From: Excoecaria cochinchinensis
Lineage: Eukaryota > Streptophyta > Magnoliopsida > Malpighiales > Euphorbiaceae
NCBI GenBank assembly: GCA_947683425.1
Contig: CANTUQ010000043.1
Location: forward strand, 5,899,501-5,963,500
DNA: 64,000 bases
Direction: 5' to 3'
A program made the position numbers and the translations under genes. How positions within the stretch are numbered: position 1 is the stretch's first letter; each line of letters opens with the position of its first letter. A model generated the notes under the pieces. That model saw only the letters and a program-made list of their open reading frames with translations, was not told where the DNA came from and did not search any database. Shown one piece after another: positions 45,376 through 57,050 of this stretch.

Positions 45376-46110
45376 GTGAGCCAAAATTCAAAAAAGAAGG
45401 AAAGAAACACGTTCCTGAGGCAGTTGCTTTCCCCAGACTGGATTGTATTGTTGGAGTGGTTGTCGCCAAGTTGTCGGCGTATCGTCTTTTGTTGAAGCGG
45501 TAGTGCCGTGATCATACTAATACTCTGTGGAGTTGTACTGCCGTCATCATGCTAACCATCCTGAAGTGGTAGTGCCTTGGTCGTGCTGACCTTCCGTAGA
45601 ATGGTATTGCCGCCATCGTGCTAACCCTCTTGAAGTGATAATGCCGTGGTCGTGCTAACCTTCCGTAGAATGGTAGTGCCGCCCTCGTGCTAATCCTTTT
45701 GAAATGGTAGTGCCGTGGTCGTGCTAACTTTCCGTAGAACGGTAGTGCCGCCATCGTGCTAACCTTTGTGAAGAGATAATGCCGTGGTCGTGCTAACCTT
45801 CCGTAGAATGGTAGTGCCGCCATCGTGCTAACCGTTGTGAAGTGGTAATGCCGTGGTCATGCTAACCTTCCGTAGAATGGTAGTACCGCCATCGTGTTAA
45901 CCCTTATGAGGTGGTAGTGCCGTGGTCGTGCTAACCCTTGTGAGGTGGTAGTACCGTGGTTGTGCTAACCTTTTGTAGAATGGTAGTGCCGCTATCATGC
46001 TAACCCTTCTGAGCTTTGAAGCGGTGCCCCCTAAGAGCCCTTTGGTTGATTGCCCCCTGAGAGGTCTTTGGCTGATTGCTTCTTGAGAGATCTTTAGTTG
46101 ATTGTTGGAT
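45376..46110 (-). repeat. T3 tandem array, 69-bp unit
   Basis: From about 45495 to 46010 the words ATGGTAGTGCCGCCATCGTG and GTGCCGTGGTCGTGCTAACC alternate with a 69-base period (for example 45601 to 45670), each unit being two related halves. Three short repeats of about 36 bp (CCCCCTGAGAGG..TTTGG..GATTG) follow at 46025-46105. The flank at 45376-45430 is the conserved pre-LTR block. Confidence 0.87.
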
Positions 46111-46391
46111 TGGCATTTTGATCGATGTCGTCACTCGCTTTTGTCGGTGTCCGCATCGAATCTCTCTTGCTGCAAAACTGGAAAGCTAAATATGCAGGAA
46201 AATTGGTGAGCATGCACGTGAAATGTATGTGTCTTGCAGGAATGCAGAATAAGAATTCGTCTAAGTGGATTCAGAGGCGACAGCTGGTTTGGTCGTAATT
46301 TGCAGCGGGATCGGTGCCCCTTGGAATTGCTTTTGAATTTCATGCCTTTGGGGATTATGAGGGTCTCATCTGAAACCTGTAGTCATTTTTT
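46111..46391 (-). other. T3 unresolved remnant
   Basis: No gene is recognised. At about 46256-46290 the plus strand reads ATTCGTCTAAGTGGATTCAG and GGCGACAG, faintly like the gag beginning of T1 (position 96-130). That would be an inverted gag scrap, but the match is weak. Confidence 0.3.
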
Positions 46392-46550
46392 GAAGGTAGT
46401 GCGTCCCTTGTGGATTTTCACACTAGCTTTTCTTAGCGGGAAATGCGTCCTTTTCGGATTTTCACATAACCCTGTGCCTTATTTTTTGCCTGGAACGGAC
46501 CCAACCCAATCCAGCGGCTTTTATTCATTTTATTTTTTATAAGACAGACT
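46392..46550 (+). pseudogene. T3 remnant of the antisense-gene intron
   Basis: The plus strand here matches the minus strand of the T1 and T2 antisense-gene intron: AAGGTAGTGCGTCCCTTGTG, then CTAGCTTTTCTTAGCGGG, then CCTGTGCCTTATTTTTTGCC. This is the orientation expected inside the reversed T3. Both flanking exons are missing. Confidence 0.72.
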
Positions 46551-46653
46551 GCCTGTTCCCAGGTTTTCAGCCTGTCATTTGGCCTAATTTTTGCTTAGAG
46601 CGCCAACTACGATTTTCATCTCTAACAGCCTTTTTTTTTTGTGCGGCTAAAGT

Positions 46654-48552
46654 TGTTAGTGTAAGCCCTAGCCCCAATACATTGTAATAAAACACTTTAG
46701 TTAATAAATGAGGCATTTGTTTTATCCATTGTATTCCTGTGCATGTCAATTGATAGAACTATCCAAGAATGTTGTTTCAGTTTAAGTTATCATGTGTGAG
46801 GCACATGGTTGTAAGACCTTGAAACAAATGAGACTTCATTCTAAATATCCCTAGTCAGTCATTGTTATGGGAATAACAAATGAATTAAGACTAGTATGCT
46901 CTCTCTGATTAGTTGAGTTCTGTCTTACGGATCATAAGGACAAAAGTGTCAACCAGAGATCATAGATACATGTTTGTAACATGGTATTTGGATACGATCC
47001 ACACATGAGAACACTACATGGTACAAGTCATAAGTGTTCCTCATATGCAAGTTTTGTATCGGAGTTCTTAGACCTAAAATCTCTATGAAACTCTTTATGA
47101 ATTACTGTGTACTTTGACATACACCTAACGTGCTCGTAACTGAGTGACAAGTATGGGTATGCTTGGGTATGCATTGATTCATGTTAGAGAGCATGAGAGA
47201 AGTGAAGGGATTACCCCTCTCTATAAGAGAGAAAATATCATCGGCCACTTGATCAGTGAACTGAGAAGTGTATGGCCATACCGAGATGTAATAATGTGCA
47301 ATCATTATTTATCTGAGAAGTTCAGTGTCACTGGAATATCAAGAAAGGAATTAACTTACACATGAGGATGACTTGTTCCATGCCTTATGTTAATTCTGAT
47401 ATTTATGGGTAAGGGAATATATAAAATTGCATTAGGTCACTAAATGCCAATTGCATTTTCATTTAATTTGGAATGCTATAATATCTTGCTAGAGAATATA
47501 TATAGCCTTTGAATTAATTTTTAATTCATTGCCAATATTAAATGGACCTATAGGATCGCACACAAAGCATTGGGCTTAAAATACTTGAATAAAGTATTGA
47601 GCATTAATTTAGGCTTTTAATTTAAGTCAAATTAATGTATATGTAATGGGTATTTAATTGCTAATGGACCTTGGTCCATGAGAGAGGAAATTCGGCCCAC
47701 ATAGGTTTAATTTCAATTAATTAATTATGTTGTATTAATTAATTTAATTGAGTATTAAATCCTAAGATATTTAAGTCAAACTAAATCACTTAATAATGGG
47801 ATGACCTAGCCGAAATTCCAAAGGATATATACCATGGGAATTTCAGCACATGTTAAATGGTAAGTGATTAGTTTGATTAATACATCTTAAGGTTTTATTT
47901 CAAATCAATTTGAATTTTAAATTCAAAAGGGATTGAGCTAATATTTACTACTGATCTTTAGGAAGTGTTTAAGGTTGAATTAACTATCTCAAGGTAGGAA
48001 AATTCGGATTAAAGACTTGCCATAAGGAGGGGTATATATTAGATAAGAATAAAACCCTAAGAGAGAAGAAAAAGAGTGGTGGCTAGGTTTTGCGTGAAAC
48101 ATCTCTCTCTCTCTCATTTTTTTTTTCTTGGCCGAAATACACAAGGAGAAGGATTCTTCCTTGCTTGCTTGTGACTTTGAGCATTGATTACACATAGTAG
48201 AAGGACAAGATCAAGTCTTGTGGCTTCAAACTAATTCCATTACACAATACATATTTAGTAAGCTAGCACTTTCGGTTTTGAGCCGTCTTTGCGAGTGTGT
48301 GTGTGAGAATAGAGAGGAGTGGCGAAAAAGGCTGTTCCTTGGCATTGGTGGTGAACATCTAAGGTGGACAAGATCATCTAAATTGCTGGTCATCATCAAA
48401 TTCAATTTGAAAGGCATCTAAAGTTGTAAGTTATTAAAACCCTAAAATTGCATGTTTCCGATTCTTGTCATGGAATTGTTTGGCATGTATGATCAAATTT
48501 TTTTGTTTTCCGCTGCGTGATCATCATACACATACCATGACATATTCCATCA
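46654..48552 (+). repeat. COP 5' LTR
   Basis: It runs from TGTTAGTGTAAGCCC to CATATTCCATCA. A TATA candidate GTATATATTA is near 48031-48040, followed by AACCCTAAGAGAGAAG, which would give a transcript start near 48060. A CT-run at about 48104-48116 and a T-run follow. Short open frames in it are repeated exactly in the 3' LTR and have no coding look. Confidence 0.95.
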
Positions 48553-48553
48553 G

Positions 48554-48567
48554 TGGTATCAGAGCCT
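48554..48567 (+). promoter_or_regulatory. COP primer binding site
   Basis: TGGTATCAGAGCCT follows the LTR after one base and is complementary to the 3' end of initiator methionine tRNA. Confidence 0.92.
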
Positions 48568-50317
48568 AAACATGCTTATTTTAGTGCTTTAGATGCATGA
48601 AATAATTAATTAAAAATCGTTACTTTTAATACATGCAATGCTGAAATTTTCTGTTTTGAGTTTTTTGCATTGTTTTGGTGTAAAAACGATTTTAATTGAT
48701 TAGATAGGTATTATAATTAATATGACATGTTAATATACTGTCCTAAGGTTGTTTAGGGGCTGTCAATGGTCGAATTTAATTATGCATACCTGATGGTACA
48801 TGTTAATGTTAAAACTAGGTGCATTATGGCATGTTAATTGAAATTTTAACAACTAGTTTTATATATTAAATGTAAAATTGGTTTTGGCATGTTTGTAAGT
48901 GTTTTTAAAATATTAAATATCAGGTCTGGACATTATTTAAATATGGTTTTAATTCTGGTCCATGACAATTTAATTGATTAATTTTAAAATCACTTAAAAC
49001 ATGACTAGTTTGTGTTTGTTACATGTTTAATCAACATTGTTTGTTTTGATTTGATTAAAATGGTAAAAACACATTTAGATCAGATTGGTACAGAATGTTA
49101 AATCAATATTTATGACCTTATTTAGATTATTAAATGACTCATAAAATTGATTTAAGTGTTTGTGCATTTTTGGCATCACATAAGCATTAAACAACTAGTT
49201 TTTGTTGTTTGTTTGTTTTTATATGCATGCCATGTTTTTATATATATGTTCTTCATGATTTTATGCTTTAATTCATGTTGGTACATATTATATGTATTTT
49301 TAATGTTTATGGGCTGAATGACATAAAATTAAAAATGGCAAAATTGGAAATAACACTAGAGTTGATTTATGGCACAAATCTAACTAGTATGTGTTTTGGG
49401 CTTTTAAGAGAACTTATTCAATAAGAGGATTTAGTCCATTGGGCTTCGGCCCAGGCCCATCACGGGGTCATCTCTTAAAGGTTCAAGTACACAATTTCCA
49501 TTAATGGGCTTGGCTAATTTAATTAAAATTGGACTTTGTTTGATCCATGAATGTTATGTATATTAATTTGCTTGTTTGGTGTGATAAATGGATATGCATG
49601 GTGCATTCATGGGCCCTGGGTTTTTGTAATTAATTATGGCCTGCGAGCCATTATGTATTATTGTAAAAGTTTCATTTATTTCTTAGAATAGAATTTACTT
49701 GAAGACTTTGTAAATCAAGGTGAAGCCCAACTAAGAAGATTCTTGTGTAATAGTATAGAATCTTAGTTGTAGGTTTTATGGGCCCATGTTTGTCACGCTT
49801 TACTTTATGCAATTATTTATATATGCATGCTATGAATGGATGACAAAGCGTATGCCATGTAAGCCGTAATAAAATGAATCCCTAAAATAGTAAGTCATAA
49901 AGTTGCCTTCCTAATTCGAAACATGTCAAGGCATCGATCATCGGTAACGTAGACTAGGAGTCCTAGATGCGCCCGATTATCTTTGTGAGGCATGAGTTGT
50001 GAATGTAGGTTAGACTTAACATGGAAAGGGATGCCCGGACCTAGGCAACTAATAAATGGGTTTGTGCTATAACATCTTAAGATGTTAGCCCATTTGATCC
50101 AAGAGTCATGTACGAATCATGATTGGAGTTATCCTACCTAAGTAACTTAACTTGTTAGGTGTACAAGCTCAGCTTGACTAATAAGGTTGTTGTGAAAAGT
50201 GGATCTTGGCCCACATTAAATCACTAACGCGAATTATTTAAAGGGATATTAATTCGGTTTGTGGGATTATTAATAAGACCTCATTTAATCTTGCTAAATT
50301 TTATTGTAGATTTAAAA
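48568..50317 (+). other. COP leader (1.75 kb)
   Basis: A long AT-rich untranslated leader separates the primer site from gag. No open frame of note is present. It is long for a copia element and may hold packaging or translation signals or an intron; none is evident by eye. Confidence 0.6.
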
Positions 50318-53300
50318 ATGGCATCTTCAAACAACAATTTCTCATTGCGATCGGTCCTTGAAAAGGACAAATTGAATGGCACCAATTTCATAGACTGGTC
50401 TCGAAACTTAAGGATAGTTCTTAAGCAAGAGAAAAAGTCGTATGTTTTGGATGCACCCTTGCCTCAAGAACCTGCAAGGAACGCCTCTGCGGTTCAAAGG
50501 GAAACTTTTGAGACCAAGAAGAGCGACTCCAATGATGTGACCTGTTTGATGCTAGCCACTATGGTGCCTGACTTGCAAAAGCAATTTATGGACCAAGAGG
50601 CGTATGCGATCATGGTGCACTTAAAGGAAATGTTCCAAGAGCAAGCTCGTCACGAGAGGTTTGTGACAACTAAGGCCTTAATTTCCTGTAAGATGGCTGC
50701 AGGTACTCCTATTAGTACACATGTACTCAAGATGAAAGGGTATCTTGATACTCTTGAGAAGCTTGAGGTACAAGTACCAAAGGAATTGGCTACTGACTTG
50801 ATTTTAGGATCATTGGCTGATGATTATGATCCATTTGTAATGAATTATAACATGCATGCGATGAACAAGTCAGTTACTGAGCTTCATGGGATGCTTAAGA
50901 ATGCTGAAGAAAACATTCGAAAGACTAATCCCATACTGATGGTTCAAGGGGGCATTAATAAGGGACCGGCTAAGGGAAAAGGAAAGGGAAAGGCAAAACC
51001 CAAGAATGACCTGGCTCGGTTCAAGTCAAATGGGAGCGCACCTCAGGCCCAATCCAAGCCCAAGGCGCAAAAGCCCAAGGAGAGTGAGAGCACTTGCTTC
51101 CATTGCAACAAAATAGGGCATTGGAAGAAGAATTGCGCCCTCTTCAAGGAAGAACAAAAAAAGAATGGAGCCAAGGCGTCCAGTTCAGGTATTTTTGTTG
51201 TTGAAATTAACCTTTCTATTTCTACCACTTGGGTACTAGATACCGGTTGTGGTTCTCACATTTGTTCAAATGTGCAGGGGCTAAGAAATAGGAGATTACT
51301 TGGGAAGAATGAAGTGGACCTCCGTGTGGGGAATGGAGCACGAGTTGCTGCCATGGAGATAGGCGACTATCAACTCACTTTACCTTCAGGACTTTGTTTA
51401 ATTTTGAAAAATTGTTATTATGTGCCTGCTATGAGCAGAAACATTATTTCAGTTTCATTATTGGATTTGGATGAATTTGATTTTGTTATTAAAAATGGCA
51501 ATGCTCATATTCGTCGCCAAGGCATTTCATATGGCAATGCCATGTTGCAAAATGGCCTTTATATCCTTGATCTATCAAACAAAGAGTCCATATACAACAT
51601 TAATACAAAGAGGGTTAAATCAAATGAGTTAAACCCTACTTACTTCTGGCATTGTCGTTTAGGACATGCAAACGAAAAACGCATTTCAAGACTCCACAAA
51701 ACTGGAGTACTTGGGTCATTCGACTTAGAGTCTTATGATACATGCGAGCCATGTTTGCATGGAAAAATGACAAAAAGTCCTTTTAATAAGAAAGGTGAGA
51801 GGACTAATGGCTTATTGGAGCTAATACATACCGATATATGTGGACCATTAAGTACACAAGCCAGAGGTGGTTTTAGCTACTTCGTGACATTCACAGATGA
51901 CTTCAGTAGATATGGCTATGTCTATCTAATGAAGCATAAATCTGAAACTTTTGAGAAATTCAAAGTGTTTAAAAACGAAGTAGAAAACCAACTTAGCAAA
52001 AGTATAAAAGCCATTCGGTCAGATCGAGGTGGCGAATATTTAAGCCAAGAGTTTGACTGTCATCTAAAGGAGTGTGGTATTATATCACAGCTCACTCCTC
52101 CTGGAACACCACAATGGAATGGTGTGTCCGAAAGGAGAAATCGAACTCTATTGGAAATGGTTCGATCTATGATGAGTCAAGCAAATCTTCCTGTCTCTTT
52201 TTGGGGCTATGCATTAGAAACTGCTGCGTTTCTACTAAACCGTATTCCAACTAAAGCAGTTGAAAAGACACCATACAAGGTATGGACTGGGAAAGAACCC
52301 AATATGTCATTTCTCAGGATTTGGGGCTGTGAATCACATGTTAAGAAATTAACATCTGACAAACTAGAGTCCAAATCCACTGTCTGCTTATTTGTGGGTT
52401 ATCCCAAAGAAACAAAGGGATACTACTTTTACTCACAAACCGAGAACAAAGTATTTGTTGCTCGCAAGGCTGTTTTCTTGGAAAAGGAGTTCCTTCTCAA
52501 GAAAGACAGTGGGAGTAAAGTAGAACTTGGAGAAATTCAAACGCCACAAACTCCTATACAGGATGAGTTGGAAATGGGATCAAGTTCACAACCAATTGTG
52601 GAACAAGAACCCATTGCACAAGTACCTAGAAGGTCCGGTAGGGTACGTCAGGAGATTGAGAGATATGGTTTTCTAATCACTGACAGTGACACTATTGAGT
52701 TAGTAGATCGTGAGGATCCTACTACCTACCGAGAAGCTATTGAAAGCCCAGACTCGAAAAATTGGCTTGAAGCCATGAAATCCGAGATGCAATCAATGTA
52801 CGATAACCAGGTTTGGACCTTGGTTGATCCACCACAAGGTGCTAAAGTAATTGAATGCAAGTGGCTATTTAAACTCAAAGCTGATAAGACCTACAAAGGT
52901 AGACTAGTAGCGAAAGGTTTTCGACAAACACATGGTGTAGACTATGATGAAACCTTTTCGCCTGTAGTCATGCTCAAGTCCATTAGGATCTTGCTTGCCA
53001 TAGCTGCATATCATGATTATGAGATATGGCAAATGGATGTCAAAACTGCTTTCCTCAATGGAAATTTACTAGAGGAGGTGTTTATGACACAGCCTGAAGG
53101 TTTTGTCAATCCCAAGCATCCTAAGAAGGTTTGCAAGCTTCAGAAATCCATTTATGGATTAAAGCAAGCATCCCGAAGTTGGAATCTTCGTTTTGATGAG
53201 GCAGTCAAAGAATTTGACTTCGTCAAGAACGAAGATGAGCCTTGTGTATACAAGAAGGTTAGTGGGAGCATAGTAGTATTTCTGGTCCTATATGTGGACG

Positions 53301-54280
53301 ACATCCTTCTCATTGGGAATGACATTCCAACATTGCAAAAGGTTAAGCAATGGTTGGGGAAATGTTTCTCAATGAAAGACTTAGGTGAAGCTGAGACAAT
53401 ACTTGGCATTCGGATCTACAGAGATAGATCGAATCGGCTATTAGGACTAAGTCAAGAAAAGTACATAGACAAGGTACTAAAGCGTTTTAGTATGGGAGAC
53501 TCAAAGAAAGGGTACATACCTTTGGCTTTGGGAGTTCCTTTAACTAAAGAACAGTGCCCTAAAACCAAAGAGGAAAGGGACAACATGAGTAGAATCCCAT
53601 ATGCATCTGCTATTGGATCTATCATGTACGCTATGTTATGTACTAGGTTGGATGTTGCTCATGCACTGAGTATAACCAGTAGGTTTCAGCAAGACCCTGG
53701 TGAAAAGCACTGGTCTGTTGTAAAAGGGATTCTTAAGTACCTACGAAGGACTAAGGATCACTTCTTGGTGTATGGTGGTCAGGAAGAGCTCGTCATACAA
53801 GGCTATGCCGATGCTGCTTTTCAAACCAGCACTCAGGACTCAAGATCGCAATCTGGATTCGTTTTTGTTTTAAACGGTGCTGCTGTCAGCTGGAGAAGCT
53901 CAAAGCAAGAGACCGTTGCCGACTCAACTACAGAATCTGAGTATATTGCAGCAAGTGAGGCTGCAAAAGAGGCTGTTTGGATTAGAAATTTCATTTCTGG
54001 ATTAGGAGTGGTCCCAAGCATCCTAGATCCATTAGAAATTTTTTGTGACAACAACGGGGCCATTGCACAGGCCAAGGAGCCCCGGTCACATCAGAAATCC
54101 AAACACATACTCAGGAGGTACCACCTGATCAGAGAAATCATTGATCATGGGGACGTCAAGGTCAGCAAGATAACAAGTGAAGACAATGTAGCAGATCCTT
54201 TGACGAAACAGTTGCGCCCAAATCTGCACGAAGCTCATTTGAGATCATTCGTTCTTAGGGCTATGCCCAATTGGGACTAG
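50318..54280 (+). CDS. COP gag-pol polyprotein, 1320 aa, intact
   Basis: I place the start at MASSNNNFSLRSVLEKDKLNG (50318), the usual copia gag opening. An in-frame ATG 19 codons earlier (50261) lacks similarity. Domains from residue 1: gag with zinc knuckle CFHCNKIGHWKKNC at 260-273; protease with DTGC at 308; integrase zinc finger beginning at H445 (HCRLGH ... CEPC) and catalytic D506 (HTDICGP), then SDRGGEY and SERRNRT. RT follows with WQMDVKTAFLNG and YVDD at 992-995, then RNase H (YADAAFQT, TESEYIAASEA). The domain order PR-IN-RT-RH is that of Ty1/copia. No stop or frameshift interrupts it. The product would form particles and copy and integrate the element's RNA. Confidence 0.96.
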   Translation: MASSNNNFSLRSVLEKDKLNGTNFIDWSRNLRIVLKQEKKSYVLDAPLPQEPARNASAVQRETFETKKSDSNDVTCLMLATMVPDLQKQFMDQEAYAIMVHLKEMFQEQARHERFVTTKALISCKMAAGTPISTHVLKMKGYLDTLEKLEVQVPKELATDLILGSLADDYDPFVMNYNMHAMNKSVTELHGMLKNAEENIRKTNPILMVQGGINKGPAKGKGKGKAKPKNDLARFKSNGSAPQAQSKPKAQKPKESESTCFHCNKIGHWKKNCALFKEEQKKNGAKASSSGIFVVEINLSISTTWVLDTGCGSHICSNVQGLRNRRLLGKNEVDLRVGNGARVAAMEIGDYQLTLPSGLCLILKNCYYVPAMSRNIISVSLLDLDEFDFVIKNGNAHIRRQGISYGNAMLQNGLYILDLSNKESIYNINTKRVKSNELNPTYFWHCRLGHANEKRISRLHKTGVLGSFDLESYDTCEPCLHGKMTKSPFNKKGERTNGLLELIHTDICGPLSTQARGGFSYFVTFTDDFSRYGYVYLMKHKSETFEKFKVFKNEVENQLSKSIKAIRSDRGGEYLSQEFDCHLKECGIISQLTPPGTPQWNGVSERRNRTLLEMVRSMMSQANLPVSFWGYALETAAFLLNRIPTKAVEKTPYKVWTGKEPNMSFLRIWGCESHVKKLTSDKLESKSTVCLFVGYPKETKGYYFYSQTENKVFVARKAVFLEKEFLLKKDSGSKVELGEIQTPQTPIQDELEMGSSSQPIVEQEPIAQVPRRSGRVRQEIERYGFLITDSDTIELVDREDPTTYREAIESPDSKNWLEAMKSEMQSMYDNQVWTLVDPPQGAKVIECKWLFKLKADKTYKGRLVAKGFRQTHGVDYDETFSPVVMLKSIRILLAIAAYHDYEIWQMDVKTAFLNGNLLEEVFMTQPEGFVNPKHPKKVCKLQKSIYGLKQASRSWNLRFDEAVKEFDFVKNEDEPCVYKKVSGSIVVFLVLYVDDILLIGNDIPTLQKVKQWLGKCFSMKDLGEAETILGIRIYRDRSNRLLGLSQEKYIDKVLKRFSMGDSKKGYIPLALGVPLTKEQCPKTKEERDNMSRIPYASAIGSIMYAMLCTRLDVAHALSITSRFQQDPGEKHWSVVKGILKYLRRTKDHFLVYGGQEELVIQGYADAAFQTSTQDSRSQSGFVFVLNGAAVSWRSSKQETVADSTTESEYIAASEAAKEAVWIRNFISGLGVVPSILDPLEIFCDNNGAIAQAKEPRSHQKSKHILRRYHLIREIIDHGDVKVSKITSEDNVADPLTKQLRPNLHEAHLRSFVLRAMPNWD

Positions 54281-54294
54281 TGCTAGTGGGAGAT
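54281..54294 (+). promoter_or_regulatory. COP polypurine tract
   Basis: TGCTAGTGGGAGAT sits between the gag-pol stop and the 3' LTR, the usual copia arrangement. Confidence 0.85.
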
Positions 54295-56192
54295 TGTTAG
54301 TGTAAGCCCTAGCCCCAATACATTGTAATAAAACACTTTAGTTAATAAATGAGGCATTTGTTTTATCCATTGTATTCCTGTGCATGTCAATTGATAGAAC
54401 TATCCAAGAATGTTGTTTCGGTTTAAGTTATCATGTGTGAGGCACATGGTTGTAAGACCTTGAAACAAATGAGACTTCATTCTAAATATCCCTAGTCAGT
54501 CATTGTTATGGGAATAACAAATGAATTAAGACTAGTATGCTCTCTCTGATTAGTTGAGTTCTGTCTTACGGATCATAAGGACAAAAGTGTCAACCAGAGA
54601 TCATAGATACATGTTTGTAACATGGTATTTGGATACGATCCACACATGAGAACACTACATGGTACAAGTCATAAGTGTTCCTCATATGCAAGTTTTGTAT
54701 CGGAGTTCTTAGACCTAAAATCTCTATGAAACTCTTTATGAATTACTGTGTACTTTGACATACACCTAACGTGCTCGTAACTGAGTGACAAGTATGGGTA
54801 TGCTTGGGTATGCATTGATTCATGTTAGAGAGCATGAGAGAAGTGAAGGGATTACCCCTCTCTATAAGAGAGAAAATATCATCGGCCACTTGATCAGTGA
54901 ACTGAGAAGTGTATGGCCATACCGAGATGTAATAATGTGCAATCATTATTTATCTGAGAAGTTCAGTGTCACTGGAATATCAAGAAAGGAATTAACTTAC
55001 ACATGAGGATGACTTGTTCCATGCCTTATGTTAATTCTGATATTTATGGGTAAGGGAATATATAAAATTGCATTAGGTCACTAAATGCCAATTGCATTTT
55101 CATTTAATTTGGAATGCTATAATATCTTGCTAGAGAATATATATAGCCTTTGAATTAATTTTTAATTCATTGCCAATATTAAATGGACCTATAGGATCGC
55201 ACACAAAGCATTGGGCTTAAAATACTTGAATAAAGTATTGAGCATTAATTTAGGCTTTTAATTTAAGTCAAATTAATGTATATGTAATGGGTATTTAATT
55301 GCTAATGGACCTTGGTCCATGAGAGAGGAAATTCGGCCCACATAGGTTTAATTTCAATTAATTAATTATGTTGTATTAATTAATTTAATTGAGTATTAAA
55401 TCCTAAGATATTTAAGTCAAACTAAATCACTTAATAATGGGATGACCTAGCCGAAATTCCAAAGGATATATACCATGGGAATTTCAGCACATGTTAAATG
55501 GTAAGTGATTAGTTTGATTAATACATCTTAAGGTTTTATTTCAAATCAATTTGAATTTTAAATTCAAAAGGGATTGAGCTAATATTTACTACTGATCTTT
55601 AGGAAGTGTTTAAGGTTGAATTAACTATCTCAAGGTAGGAAAATTCGGATTAAAGACTTGCCATAAGGAGGGGTATATATTAGATAAGAATAAAACCCTA
55701 AGAGAGAAGAAAAAGAGTGGTGGCTAGGTTTTGCGTGAAACATCTCTCTCTCTCTCATTTTTTTTTCTTGGCCGAAATACACAAGGAGAAGGATTCTTCC
55801 TTGCTTGCTTGTGACTTTGAGCATTGATTACACATAGTAGAAGGACAAGATCAAGTCTTGTGGCTTCAAACTAATTCCATTACACAATACATATTTAGTA
55901 AGCTAGCACTTTCGGTTTTGAGCCGTCTTTGCGAGTGTGTGTGTGAGAATAGAGAGGAGTGGCGAAAAAGGCTGTTCCTTGGCATTGGTGGTGAACATCT
56001 AAGGTGGACAAGATCATCTAAATTGCTGGTCATCATCAAATTCAATTTGAAAGGCATCTAAAGTTGTAAGTTATTAAAACCCTAAAATTGCATGTTTCCG
56101 ATTCTTGTCATGGAATTGTTTGGCATGTATGATCAAATTTTTTTGTTTTCCGCTGCGTGATCATCATACACATACCATGACATATTCCATCA
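54295..56192 (+). repeat. COP 3' LTR
   Basis: It is practically identical to the 5' LTR over 1.9 kb and ends CATATTCCATCA before the AAAGT duplicate. Confidence 0.95.
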
Positions 56193-56197
56193 AAAGT

Positions 56198-56730
56198 TGT
56201 CGTAAAGGATCTTTTAGGTATAATCAGCGTGCATTTATGCCTCAAATTGTGGTTGCTTGAGCTTGGTTCTTATCATGAAGATGCTATAGGATTGGCTTCA
56301 CAATGGATAGCAAGGTGAGTCGACTGAAGTGCTCGATGGACAGAGCATTGGAGGGTAGATAGTACCAATGCGCTGATTCTATGCCGGAACCAGACAACTT
56401 GAGTATGCAAGGTGAGATGCTCTGGTCATGCTAATATATCATTGTATAAGTGTATATATTTTAGTTTGATTTCATAACACATGATCACTATTTAACATAG
56501 ATTCAGAATGCAAAATTACATCTAATATCGGAGTGGATCTTGTAAGCATCAGACTCCTGTTTCCAATCAGCCCTCTCGGGTTTTCTTGATTGGATATTTT
56601 CTCTCAAGCCTCTAATTTTTGACCAGGACGCCTTTTTTTTCGGTTTTCATCCTAACGAGGCGCCCAATTTTAGTAAGGCTGCCTTTTTTCGGTTTTCAAC
56701 CCGCGGCGCATTTATTCTCTTCTTTTGATT
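56198..56730 (-). other. T3 spacer after pol
   Basis: At 56550-56725 the minus strand carries the post-pol spacer of T1 and T2, including both GAAAACCGAAAAAAGGC-type motifs (near 56700-56682 and 56656-56638). At 56198-56520 I recognise nothing. Confidence 0.6.
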
Positions 56731-56731
56731 T

Positions 56732-57050
56732 TTAGTCTTTAGCCATGGACCTTCTTGGGTCTGTTGATGCTGACTGGTTCTTTGAACTTGCTTCCCTTGC
56801 CGTCTGTCGGAATGCTGCTCCCTTGGGTAACAACTTTTCAAGAACAAATGTGTCTTCATACGTTGACCTGAATTTACCTCGTCCGTCTGGAACATTCGGA
56901 CCTATTGGCTTGAAGACCAAATCTCACTCTTTCAGTAGGTGCTTTCTGACTTTCTTCCCAAACGATCAAATAAGATGATTTCTGATAGATTTGATTGTGA
57001 TAGTAATCCCAAAATCTGTTCCCGTTTAATGTGCTTAGCTACTGTAGCTG
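56732..57050 (-). pseudogene. T3 integrase C-terminal remnant
   Basis: The minus strand reads YYHNQIYQKS near 57040 and then VFKPIGPNVPDGRGKFRSTY and EKLLPKGAA near 56910-56815. These match the end of the T2 polyprotein (YYHNQIYQKR, VFKQMRPGIPDIRGKFRPTW, KKLLSRGAA). Frame changes and stops occur between the pieces. Confidence 0.8.

Larger units (their letters stand above)
46654..56192 (+). mobile_element. COP: intact Ty1/copia element
   Basis: It is bounded by a perfect duplication AAAGT (46649-46653 and 56193-56197). It has LTRs of 1899 and 1898 bp, an initiator-Met primer site, an uninterrupted gag-pol and a polypurine tract. By eye the LTRs differ by one substitution (A/G near 46783 against 54420) and one T in a T-run, pointing to a very recent insertion. 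It lies in the remains of T3, between the end of pol and the accessory region. Nothing needed for mobility appears to be missing. Confidence 0.95.

Noticed and set aside
45512..45823. A 103-residue repeat protein on the minus strand
   Set aside because: Same cause: the 69-bp unit of the T3 array is a multiple of three.
47144..47365. A short gene present twice (also at 54785-55006)
   Set aside because: Both lie in the two identical COP LTRs; there is no similarity to any family and no coding context.
48055..48062. Telomere-like AACCCTAA
   Set aside because: Single occurrence in each COP LTR, not a tandem array; it fits the start of the transcript.
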